Source: Wuchereria bancrofti
Taxonomy: Eukaryota > Nematoda > Chromadorea > Rhabditida > Onchocercidae
DNA: 45,000 nucleotides
Assembly: GCA_005281725.1 (NCBI GenBank)
Contig: SSBO01000001.1
Span: 10,076,070 to 10,121,069, forward strand
Direction of reading: 5' to 3'
The translations under genes and the position numbers were made by a program. Positions 24,450 through 40,144 of the stretch are shown one piece after another. Below the pieces are notes generated by a model, which was given only the letters and a program-made list of their open reading frames with translations, ran no database searches and had not been told where the DNA came from. Every line of letters begins with the position of its first letter. The stretch's first letter is position 1.

Positions 24450-25099
24450 TAAACATATAGTTATAGATGTAAAAAATATATGTAGTTATTTGCTTGAATT
24501 TAATTAATTATTCGATTTTTATTTATCAAATTTATTCATTACTTACAAATTTGTTTATTGTTGATTTATTAGAGAATTACTTAATCTTTTCTTTTCTTTC
24601 TTTTCCTTTCCCATTACCTTTCAATATGTTATCTTTATGACAATATTTATTAAAGATTAAATCTTCTTTATTATTAATATTTCGTTTGCTTATTTTTGAA
24701 TACTACAAAAAAGTCTATTAAGAATTTAGCATATTAAATTGTATTATTATTTTCTATTTTTTACAAAACATAATTGTACGAGTTCAACTTATAATGATGA
24801 TTTTTTTTCTTTCCTTCTTTTTTCTCTCATATATTTTTATTTTATAGTGCAAGTTTGACAATTTGTCAACTTCATCAACCATCGATTGTATTTGGAGTGG
24901 ATGCAACAACATTCATTATGCGATCTTAAACTGCTGCTATTGCTTGAATTATTGCTTGAAATCTCGATCGTTCGTTCATATCATATCAATGAATTATATC
25001 ATCTCACATCATAACCATGTATTAATTGTTTCGATAATTTCGGTTTAGGTGCGTAATGTGCTAATTTATCAATTATTTCAACAAACTAATCACTTTCAG

Positions 25100-25179
25100 T
25101 GAATACAGTTAAGCTCATTTGCTCAAGATCAGTTGCTGTCGCCGTCGGTATTGCAGGTGGTTCAAAAGGACAAATAACA
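25100..25179 (+). other. Probable 5' untranslated exon of cullin-1
   Basis: The segment is preceded by CACTTTCAG and followed by a strong GTGAGT donor, and is less AT-rich than its surroundings. It contains no ATG. With the acceptor at 25661-25663, which stands 25 bases before the cullin ATG, it would define a 484-bp 5'UTR intron. A further upstream exon ending near 25048 (GTGCGT donor, 51-bp intron) is possible. Confidence 0.4.
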
Positions 25180-25688
25180 GTGAGTTATAGTATATAACAC
25201 TAGCGAATAAGGCAACCTTTCTTGTTTCAGTCATTTGACGTGAGGTTTTTCATTTGTGTTCGTGGAACGACCAAGATTTGTAGTTTAATTAAGTAATTGA
25301 AGGTTATCCCCAGTTTCTTTTTTTTTAGGTTTAACTTTTGAACATTGAAAATTTACATTTCGAAATATTGATCTACTATTGTTCAAGTGAATATAAGATA
25401 AGTATGGAACTTTTCAGTATCATTCTTTGGTATTTTATGTTATTTATATTTTTTCACTAATGGTATGCGGTTTGTTTCTTCAGCTGGACCGTTGCTGGAA
25501 ATAATGTTTCTGTAGAATGTTCAAGTATTGAAATACCACATAATAGTTGACGCTTATTTTAGAAATCCTCTTTGCAGTCATACTATTTACAATGATGCAC
25601 TTTTATTGGAACTATAAAAAGCCCACGGTTCTGGCTTATTAAACTATAGAAGTTTATTTTCAGGCCATCTGAAAAAACTATTTATTTA

Positions 25689-30950
<5,262 letters not shown>

Positions 30951-31267
30951 GCTGATTTTTTTTTAATATATAAATTGAAGAAATTTTATTTCTAATATAA
31001 AATGCAGTCTTTGTATGCTCACTGATGCTACTGTGTATAACCGCGTTTATGTGTTTTTTTTTTTTTTTTTTTTCGGTGTAATGCGTTGTTTTTTTTTCAC
31101 CTTTTGCTGCCTGATATTTAGACCTTGTATTAGTTCCTGACAGAGTTTCTTGTCTTGTAATTTTAGAAAAATTTTAAAAATTTCGAATCATAATGTAAAA
31201 ATGCTACATTAATCAGGGTATCATTCATGAGAACACTTGGAATGTTCGTTTTGTATTATCGGAAAAA

Positions 31268-31273
31268 AATAAA
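31268..31273 (+). terminator. Polyadenylation signal of cullin-1
   Basis: AATAAA 318 bases after the cullin-1 stop codon, followed by GT/TG-rich sequence (GGGTGTGATGTTGTG), the usual downstream element. Confidence 0.6.
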
Positions 31274-32285
31274 GGGTGTGATGTTGTGATGGATAAATGA
31301 AACATTAGTATTGTAAATTTTTGGATTTTCCTGAGTTTTTAGAAGAAATTTGGGCTTTTTCATTGCAGGTATTAAATTTTGTTTTCTTTATAGGAATATT
31401 TTTTTGCAGTTTTTAAACAAAGTATTTAGAATTATATTTGCAGAAGTTCTATTTTGTTTTGCTGATTGATTTTGATTATAATTTGTTTGTTTTGATAGTT
31501 TTTGATAAGTTCAAGATTAATTTATCCAACAAATGAGACACATTCAATCATTGAATTCAGTACCTGATTTGTCATACATTTGTTGACAATATTCTGGTCT
31601 TGTTTTGTAGCACAGTAAAGATTTTTTTTTTTAGCCTCTTCAGGTAATTAAATTTCGATTTGTCGCCACGTTTTCATCCTTTCATTTTTGTTTGAAAAAT
31701 TTTCACATTTTTCATTTAATTTAATTAACTTCTTAATTATTTGACGACGGATATGAAACTTCAATTAATTTATCGAGATTTTGTTTGTTGCATCGCTAAA
31801 AGAAATTGAAGAATTTGGATGCTATCTCCATTATGTGTTCCTTCCAGGTTATTCTGAATTTGATTTTCAAAGTAAAACTGAAAGTAAGTGTAGTCTGAGA
31901 TGAGATAAATTATAAATAAGATATTTCTGGAATATGATGAAATCTGCGATTAACATGTAAAGAACTGTACAAATATACAAGTTAAAGAGAAAATTTTATT
32001 TAAATTTTAACTTTCAATGAAATTTTAGCTTTCGCTTATTGTTTCTTATCTATACGAAAAACTACATTTCTCACAAGAATAATATTTTATTTGTTAATTT
32101 ATTCAAATTGAAACTAATGCATTAACAAAATTTCAGTAACTTTTTTGTTTTCACTTCCAATAATACATTTTTTTTCTCTCTTATTTCATTTTTGAGACAC
32201 TTTTATTCTACTAATTCAATTTTACAGTTATTAATTAGCAATGAATTGGAAAGAAATAAAATATTTTTTCGTATCATTAGTGTTA

Positions 32286-32296
32286 TTTTATTTTAG
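32286..32296 (+). promoter_or_regulatory. Trans-splice-type acceptor at the galactosyltransferase start
   Basis: TTTATTTTAG is followed directly by the ATG of the GT25 gene. The layout matches SL-trans-spliced nematode starts. No cis-spliced upstream exon with a donor was evident in the preceding kilobase. Confidence 0.5.
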
Positions 32297-35200
32297 ATGT
32301 GTCGTGGTACAATAATATTAACACTATCAGCTATCGTTTTCACATTTTGCTTGGCACAAAATGCATTCTTTCGTGAAGCAGATTATCGTCAACTCTATCC
32401 ATTGCTATCAATTGTTATTCGTTTGCAAAATCATGCCCATGCATTACCATATTTTTTTGGTTTATTAGAAAATCTTGATTATCCAAAGGATCAGATATTA
32501 ATTGATATATATGTGGGAACACATATTGATGCAACTTTTTCCAAAACCAAACAGTTAGTTTTATGATTGTATAGTAAGATGATTGAATAAAGTAGTTTAA
32601 TTTTTGTAATTTATTTTAAGTAACATTGCATTTTATTTACATTCGAGTAAATGCTGTAATATTTGTATGAGATAGATGAAAGCATATAAAAGTTATAACT
32701 TGTAAGTAAGGATGTTTAGTAATAATTTCTATAATTATAATTGTTATAAAATTACAGATGGGCAGATGATGCAAAGAAGCATTATCGTTCAATTTTTCTT
32801 ACTGATGATGCAAAAAATTGGCAAGAAGAGGCATTAATGAAAGCAAGAAGTAGTCACGTAAAATATGTGCTATATCTAAAGGTACATTTGATATGCTCTT
32901 TCTTACATAGGGATGAAGAATGTTTTGAAATTGTGACAGAATTCACGAAGAGTTTTGAATTGAAATGTTTAAAATTAAAGGTTGAAAATATTTCTTTGTT
33001 TTTCTTAAATTACTTTAAAAAAGAAAGAAAAAAAAATTTTTTTTTTTTTTTCAGGGTGATCATTTATTAACGGATCATCGAATTCTTCAGACGTTAATGC
33101 GAAAGAAGAAATTAGCTATTGCCCCTCTTCTTTTTGCTCCATATGGTGATCCACCTACAGTTTTCGTATCTGAAGATTATAACAATCGAAAAGGAATATC
33201 TGTTGTAGAAGTAAGTTTGTATTTTTGTTTTAATCGTATATTCGTAATTTTTATCAATTTTTTCAAATTATCTACAGCACCAAAATAGGATATTTGATAG
33301 TTAATGCATTTAAGGATTTATAGATAGATACAAAGATGGATATACGAATATTTGCTATTAATATTTCAACATGCATCGAGCTAGCATAAAAATTTGCTTT
33401 TTGAAATTATTCATTTAAGTATTAAACTATTGATTATAGGTTAAAATGGTCCCAGAACCGTTGCTAATACATTTGGCACACGGTGATTCGTCATTTTTAA
33501 CATTTTCTTCCGAAAATTTATATGCTTATTCTGAAAATGATTCTGAAGAACCAAATGCTGTATTTGAGAATTCAGCATCTCGGATGAATATACCATTTTT
33601 TTTGGATAATGAGCATTTTTATGGATATTTTTTCAATCATTCATTACGTTCATTGGATTATCAACGAAAAGCGGTTTGTTTACTTGCAAGCATATCGTAA
33701 TTTCATGTAATTTCTTTTTCGTGATTTTGTCTTTATCATTTCTATAATCAGTCGTGCGAAAAATTTGTCCTGAAAAATTAATGAATAAACTAAAACTTTT
33801 GTCTTATATTGTATTCATTGCTAAATTCATTGTATATTTCATCGTTGGAGCTTATGTTTTTGTAGTTTGAACAATGTATAAGGATTGGGTAAAGAACATA
33901 TCACTTGAGATGATGAAATTTATGAATAATTTAAATCTTTTACAGCTTCGTTATTTGTTAGCCGATTGGATTGCTGATAGTGGTCTAATGCCAATTGTAC
34001 ACTCATCATTTCTCAAAGTTACTTATCCAAGACCATCTCTTTTTGGTGTTGATAAAATTTATGTTATCAATCTTGAACGAAGAAGCGAAAGGTAGTGGTA
34101 AAAATTAGAAATGAAATGAAGATGATTACATTTGACAGCAATTTTTGCTAAAAATACTACAATGATGTTCTTTCTGCATTTCAGTATCTGTTATTTTGTG
34201 TACTTTTGCAATGAACAAGTTTATTTGTTTTTTTTTTTTTTTATTTTTCAAAGCTATTAAAATTATTTAAGAAAAGTTAAAATGATGGAATTATTAAAAT
34301 TGATGGGATTTGAACATACGTGGTGGAAAGCGACAGATGGTCATCATTTGGATTTGGAACCTCTATACAAAGAGGTTAAATTTTTGCCTGAATATGAAGA
34401 TCCGTACTACAAAAGACCGATGAAAGCGGGAGAAGTAAGTAAACTTTATGAAAATCTAATATTAAAATAAAAATTCATGGAGTAATTAATATTTTAGTTT
34501 TTGTTATCTAGACTGTATGTCATTCAGCTATTTCGCAACATACGAGAAATCGAATCCTTTTTTTTAGATGGAATTTAAATTTCTTATTTAAGGTCGGTTG
34601 TTTTTTGAGCCATTATCGCATATGGCAAGAAGTTGATGAAAAAAAATTGGATCGTGTAATTATATTCGAAGATGATTTGCGTTTTGTAGTTAATTCAACA
34701 ATTTTTCTAAAAGAACTTATTGAAGATATTGATAGTATTGAAATTGAATGGGATCTGATATATTTGGGCAGGAAACGATTGGAAGGTGCAGAAGAAAATT
34801 GGGTGCCTGGTAAGTTATCAAATGTAGACTTTTTCAATCCCATGATTTTTAATTAAACTTTGAGGATTTTAAAAATATTCTCTAATATGAAGCTAATTGT
34901 ATTTGCAGTTAATGTTGAGTTAGACGTATGTTAAACAGTTTTTACCTTAGGAATAATTCTGCCATCCAAATTCTATCCAACTATGGAAGTTTGCTAATGA
35001 GTAATACTTGAATAAATCTTTCACTTAGTGGAATTTATCTCATTCTATCTTGCCTTACTTAACTTATAACCATACATTTTTATAGGTCATCGACATTTGA
35101 GCACTGTTGATTATTCATATTGGACACTTGGTTATATGTTATCATTAAATGGTGCTCGAAAATTACTTGGTGGCAATCCTTTAAAAAAACTTCTACCAGT

Positions 35201-35423
35201 GGATGAATATATTCCAATTATGTTCAATAAGCATCCAAATAAAACATGGGCAAATGCATTTCCACATCGTAATTTAATTGCTTATACGATTTATCCAACC
35301 ATTGTTGTTCCAGAAAGATATACCTATCAACATGGTTACTTAAGCGATACAGAAGATTCGGATATTGTTGATATAGAAAGTACAACTTGGACACCCGAGA
35401 AAACAAATAAAGATGAATTATAA
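32297..35423 (+). CDS. COLGALT: GT25 procollagen galactosyltransferase (COLGALT-like), complete, 544 aa
   Basis: Eight exons in phase: 32297-32553, 32758-32881, 33055-33210, 33440-33673, 33946-34091, 34272-34434, 34593-34809, 35086-35423. The family transfers galactose from UDP-Gal to hydroxylysine of collagen in the ER. An N-terminal signal peptide (about residues 1-20, ending CLAQ) and a C-terminal KDEL fit an ER-lumen enzyme. N-terminal domain: LSIVIRLQNHAHALPYFFGLLE. C-terminal GT25 domain: VDKIYVINLERRSERR, GEVGCFLSHYRIW, the acidic motif FEDDLRF (D387, D388), WDLIYLGRKR, DYSYWTLGYMLSLNGARKLL, LLPVDEYIPIMF and GYLSDTE. Oddity: at the family's first DxD position (FVDADN in vertebrates) this protein reads YLKGDH (K127-G128-D129). 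The ATG touches a TTATTTTAG acceptor, suggesting trans-splicing. It lies head-to-tail after cullin-1. Confidence 0.94.
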
Positions 35424-36384
35424 TATAAGTTTAATTATTGAAATTAATACTGATGAAACATTAATGTTCAGATTAAATTTCATTTTGTTTTCAAAGTGGT
35501 AAAGACGTTTTAGTTTAATCATAATAACATTTAAAAAAAAAGTATGATTACTTAGTTTTGTACTTGAATTTTGTTTTTAAATCATTTTGTTATTCTTTTC
35601 TGTTCTTAAATCAATTAGCTGTTCTTCATTTAAAATTAGCTGAAATTGTAACTGTTTGAAATTAAGCAAAATAAGCTTTCTATGTTTATTTAGCTGTTCG
35701 CAAGCAAATTTACTTCCACATTGTAAGTAATATGGAAATTGGAAACATTCAATCGTTTTATATTGTCATAAGCTTTAATTTTCATAGCTTTAATTTTCAT
35801 GGCTTTAATTTTCTTAGTGTTTTTGAAGCTTTACTGTATTAATTTAATATCATTGTCTTGCTGTGGTGCTATTTATGATCTAGTTATGGAATCATTGCTT
35901 TATTTTTGAATCCTGCTTGTTGTTTTCTTTTCTATATTTATTGCCTTACAACAATTGCCTTAAACATTTACTCATTTTAAAAATTAATAAAATTTTGATA
36001 AATTTTCCTGTGACTTCTTTTTTACAACTTGAAATCTGCTAAGATTACTGTTATACGATTCTTTATTATAATAGATTATGCATAGCATTATCTTAGTTTC
36101 TTGTTTGTTGAAGTTGTATGAGATAGCAATCGTAAAGTGAAATATTGTTTACAGATTTCTAGAAGAGAACTAATTCTGTGATTGCTAGCAGCACAAGAAA
36201 AATGTTTATTAATATTTTTATTTTGATTGCATCAAATGTTAAAATTCACAACGCTGGAGTTTCTGTGTAATTCCAATTTGCGGTTTTACTGGCAAGGTTT
36301 GTTTGTTTTTTTATTAAATTCTTCCTGAAATTTTCTAATTCTTTATTCTGTTTAATCTCATATGAAATTTTAGGGTTAAGCAGA
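35424..36384 (+). other. Gap between galactosyltransferase and kinase genes
   Basis: AT-rich, 961 bp. It holds the 3'UTR of the galactosyltransferase and a possible polyadenylation signal AATAAA at 35986-35991. The short phrase TTTAATTTTCATAGC is locally repeated at 35774-35815. An acceptor (GAAATTTTAG) ends at 36373, eleven bases before the kinase ATG. No further gene is seen. Confidence 0.5.
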
Positions 36385-38501
36385 ATGGGTTGCATTTGCG
36401 GAAAGCCAGATCTTGAAATTGAAATGCAACAGTATCGGATACTAAAACCTTTTGCTAAAGGGTAAATTTTTGAACCAAATGTTTTAAAATGAAACTCGTT
36501 TAGGAAAGGTTTATTTCATGTTAACAAATACGATGTTAAATATTTTACAACTCATTCAACGAGTAGATAGTAATGAAACCTTTTGAATAAAAATGAAGCT
36601 AGAGATTTTTTCTTTCCTTTTTTTTTTTTGATTTATTTGCGTAAAAGATCAAAACGATGTCAAATATTTTGATGAAATATCGTTGCAGAGGATTCAGTCA
36701 GTTATTTCTGGTGGAAGAATATAAAACTGGTCATAAATGGGCTTTAAAACGAATCGATTGTCATTCAAAAACGGACATTGAACGTGTGCGGAATGAAATT
36801 GATGTACAACAACGATTTGGAATGCATCCAAACATTTTAACACTTAAATGTTTTACAGATGATGAAATTCCGCATGGCATTCGATTTTCACTTATCTTCA
36901 CTTTTTACAAAGTATGTGATAAATTTTTTGTAATTTGAACAAAGGATAACTAATTCATATTTTCAACTGATGCACATTATCATATCAAATTTTATTTTAT
37001 CTGCCTAAACTTTTTGATTTTGATTGACATTAATTTAGGTTTTCTAGGTTTTCTTGCTAGTCTGAAAAAATATTTATACTGAAATAGAAATTACTGTTCA
37101 TTTTAGAGATGTAAATGAAAGCTTTCATTTCACTAATTTTTTTTATTTCATCTTGGTATTGGACTTCTGAGTGCATTTTAAAGTTTATAATATTGTTTGC
37201 ATATTATTTCAGCGTGGTAGTCTTCAACATGAACTTACAAATCGTCGTCCATGTTATGACTACATTGCCGAAGAACGGGTGATACGTCTGTTTTTACAAA
37301 TTATTTCTGCTGTTAAATTAATGCACTCATCTTCGCCACCCATTGCTCATAGGTTAGCATTTTTCTATTTTTTTATTTATTTATTTTTTTTCTTGCACAC
37401 ATTTTGTTATTCTTGAATAACTTATGCAAATTTAATTTCATTCTAATAGAGGACAGGAAATTGGATAATGATTTGCATAGTATTTCTGCAAATATTTTTG
37501 TTTTTTTTGTTTTTTATCATTTTAAAGCATTATTCAAGAAAAGAATTTATGAGTGCATTTATAGTTTTTTCCATACTTAGTTTTGAAATCTTCCTTTTTA
37601 AAGTTTCGTAACTTTTTTTCTCGAAAAAAAAAAAATTGTAAGAAAAAATGGAATGTCTATTTAGAGATATTAAACCAGCTAATGTGTTGTTATCAGACGA
37701 TGATCGTCCGATACTTATGGATTTTGGTAGTTGTTTCTCGTGTCCAATAATAATTAATGATGGAAAAGATTCAAGAATGCAATTGGCTAGTTTTTCATAT
37801 CCTTTTTTACTATTGTTAATCATTTAAAATTATTTCTTTTTTGCATTGGTTTATATTTTCATTATTTTGCTAAAGCATTTAATTTAACAAAATTACTTCT
37901 TTACCGGATGTTTCTAACGTTTTACTGTTTTAGGATGAAGCTGGTGAATTATGTTCAATGCCCTATCGAGCTCCAGAACTTTTTGTTTGTGAAGTTGGTT
38001 CAACAATTGATCAGTCTGTAGATATCTGGGTTTGTGTTACTCATAACAATCTTTTAATTGTAATTAAATTTGAATTTTTTAAATATAGTTCCTAATCGAT
38101 AGATCAGAAAGAAAAAGCAAATTTCAGTCACTTGGTTGTCTTTTATTTGCCTTATGCTTCTTCCGCTCACCATTTGATGATATCTATGAACGTGGTGATA
38201 GCATTGCACTTGCTGTTCAGTCAGGAAAAATTACTTACATTGAAAATCATCCGTAAGTTTAGTTTGTATTTTTCAAAAGAGAAAATTAAAATCTTTTTTG
38301 GAATTTTTGGTTTTTTTTACGAGTGAAATATTAGAAAGAGGTAATACAGATTTCTATCAAAATTTAAGGTTTCATTTTTTTCTTTTTTTTTTTTTCAGGT
38401 ATAGTCAAAAAATCTTAGATGCAATTCATGCAATGATAGTTGTTGATCCAAAGAATCGATCAAACATTGCTTCTATTTGTGAGCTGTTGGAACGGTCTTA
38501 G
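36385..38501 (+). CDS. STK16: STK16-like (NAK family) serine/threonine kinase, complete, 294 aa
   Basis: Seven exons: 36385-36461, 36689-36911, 37213-37352, 37665-37785, 37934-38029, 38128-38252, 38399-38501. Kinase landmarks are in place: glycine loop KGGFSQLFLV, ATP-binding K46 in WALKRIDC, catalytic HRDIKPAN (D148, K150), metal-binding DFG (D166), YRAPELF (198-204), then SLGCLLFALCF and GDSIALAVQ, the last two typical of STK16. The start MGCICGKP gives Gly2 with Cys3 and Cys5, matching the myristoylation/palmitoylation arrangement that anchors STK16 on Golgi membranes. The protein is essentially a bare kinase domain, near the 305 aa of human STK16. The junction between exons 4 and 5 has no phase-compatible GT donor; a GC-AG intron from 37786 restores the frame and the expected sequence MQL-DEAGELCS-YRAPE. 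The activation segment carries DFG where vertebrate STK16 has DLG. Confidence 0.9.
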
Positions 38502-38969
38502 TTTTATAAGAGAGGAATAATATTAAAGAAAAATTATAATTAATTTTAGCATTTTCTGTTCATATATATTTGATGTGTTAAAAAATTATGCTTTCATAAG
38601 ATTTTATAAGCGGAAAGTTTGGCACTTTAATTCATCCCAATAGTGCCAGTTCATGTGAAAAGCATGGACATGCATTTATTTTAAAATTTAATCGTTTACT
38701 ATAAGAATGTGATCGTACTGTCATTTTTGTTGATTTGTCGAAATTTCACATTAAAGGGTCAAAAATTTAAGTGTGATTTTTAGAAACTTTTTTGATCTTT
38801 CTATCATTTATAATCCTTTAAATTGTATAATTTGACTTTAAAGAATACATTCCAAATATCATTACAATTGCATAAGCTTCTAAATTTTTTGTGATATTTG
38901 CATGAAATTTTAAACATTTTTAAATTGTGTATATTTATTTATGCATATATTTATATCTATATTTCTGTC

Positions 38970-39014
<45 letters not shown>

Positions 39015-40144
39015 CTATCTATTTATGTGACAATTAATGTAAAGTAAAAATGGCGTAATATCGTATTTTGTTAAAATTGTCATTTTAAATAATGCAGTAA
39101 GCTGAGATAGTTTTTGCAGTTGTGATGTATGTTCTGAAGTAGCACCTAAAAATGAAAACTAAAAATGAAAATTGAGAACTAAAAATGAGAATAACATCAT
39201 CGAATTGAATTAATGCTTTAATAAAATGTTTGAAAGAAATGAAAATAAAATCAAAACTACAAATTTTATAACAATCCGAAGGCATTTGGATGAAATCAAA
39301 ATATATTACTGAAAGAGAAACATTAGTTACATTTTATTCTTCCATGAAATCTTCCAATGATTTTTCTTTTTTTCATAATCACTTGTAAATCTTATGTACG
39401 TATGATATGATAATACAATGCTAGAAAAGTATTAAAATCATACAGATGATAAATGAAAATATTGAGTGAAAAAATTTGACATCAATTTAGTAAAAATTAT
39501 TGATTTATCAAAATTTATCTATTTTTCATACTTCCATTATATCATTGATGAAATTTTGCGCTAATTTATTTCAACTAAAAGATAACATGTTGTAATCATC
39601 ATTACTGATAACAATGAGAAAAATTTAAATTTTGAATTCAACACTAAATGTATCTTTCAAAGAAATATTTGAACACAATACTTAATATCAATGACAAATT
39701 TCATTAATCAAATTATCGGAAGGAAAAAAAAAATTGGGACTAAAGATTTTGAAGAAGAAATTTATGAGTAATATATTTCATTTATTCATTACTATGTTAA
39801 ATGAGAAAGACCATCATTAAGCTATTTTACAAATAATTGTTTATATAATTGGAAATATTATATAGCAAAGTACAATTAAATTTATTATTATTGAATAGTG
39901 AAATCATGAAATGAGTGAATTTTGTAAACAATACAACCTTGCATTAAATTAGATTAAAATTTAGTTATATTTATTTGCTTATCTTATAATTTGAAATAAT
40001 TTTTGTTAAGTATTATTAATTTCATACAATATCTGATCACATTATTTGATAAAATCACGTATCCAAGCCCGCATATCATATAAAAAAAATATGAAATTTT
40101 CATAGCAATTCAATTTTAGCTGACAGATAAATCAATCGAAATAA
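38502..40144. other. Convergent intergenic region after the kinase
   Basis: 3' ends of the plus-strand kinase and the minus-strand GPI-type gene face each other here. It is AT-rich, with a (CT)n microsatellite at about 38969-39008. Reading frames in it are short and without similarity I can recognise. Confidence 0.5.
38964..39012. repeat. (CT)n microsatellite
   Basis: About 40 bases of CTCTCT with CTGTCT interruptions at both ends, grading into CTATCTAT. Confidence 0.9.

Larger units (their letters stand above)
30951..32296 (+). other. Cullin-1 3'UTR and gap before the galactosyltransferase
   Basis: T-rich sequence with a T18 run near 31056. No exon is evident. The AATAAA at 31268-31273 probably ends the cullin-1 transcript, leaving about 1.0 kb to the next gene's acceptor at 32295-32296. 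Confidence 0.5.

Noticed and set aside
24863..25048. 61-codon plus-strand reading frame upstream of cullin-1
   Set aside because: No similarity and no link to the cullin frame; if transcribed it is more likely 5'UTR.
32882..33054. Open read-through of intron 2 of the galactosyltransferase (HRDEECFEIV frame)
   Set aside because: The intron is 173 bp, so retention shifts the frame of exon 3; the inner AG/GT pair would begin with an in-frame TGA. Best treated as intron.
38132..38326. 64-codon plus-strand frame inside the kinase gene
   Set aside because: Alternate frame over the real kinase exon at 38128-38252, which reads SLGCLLFALCF.
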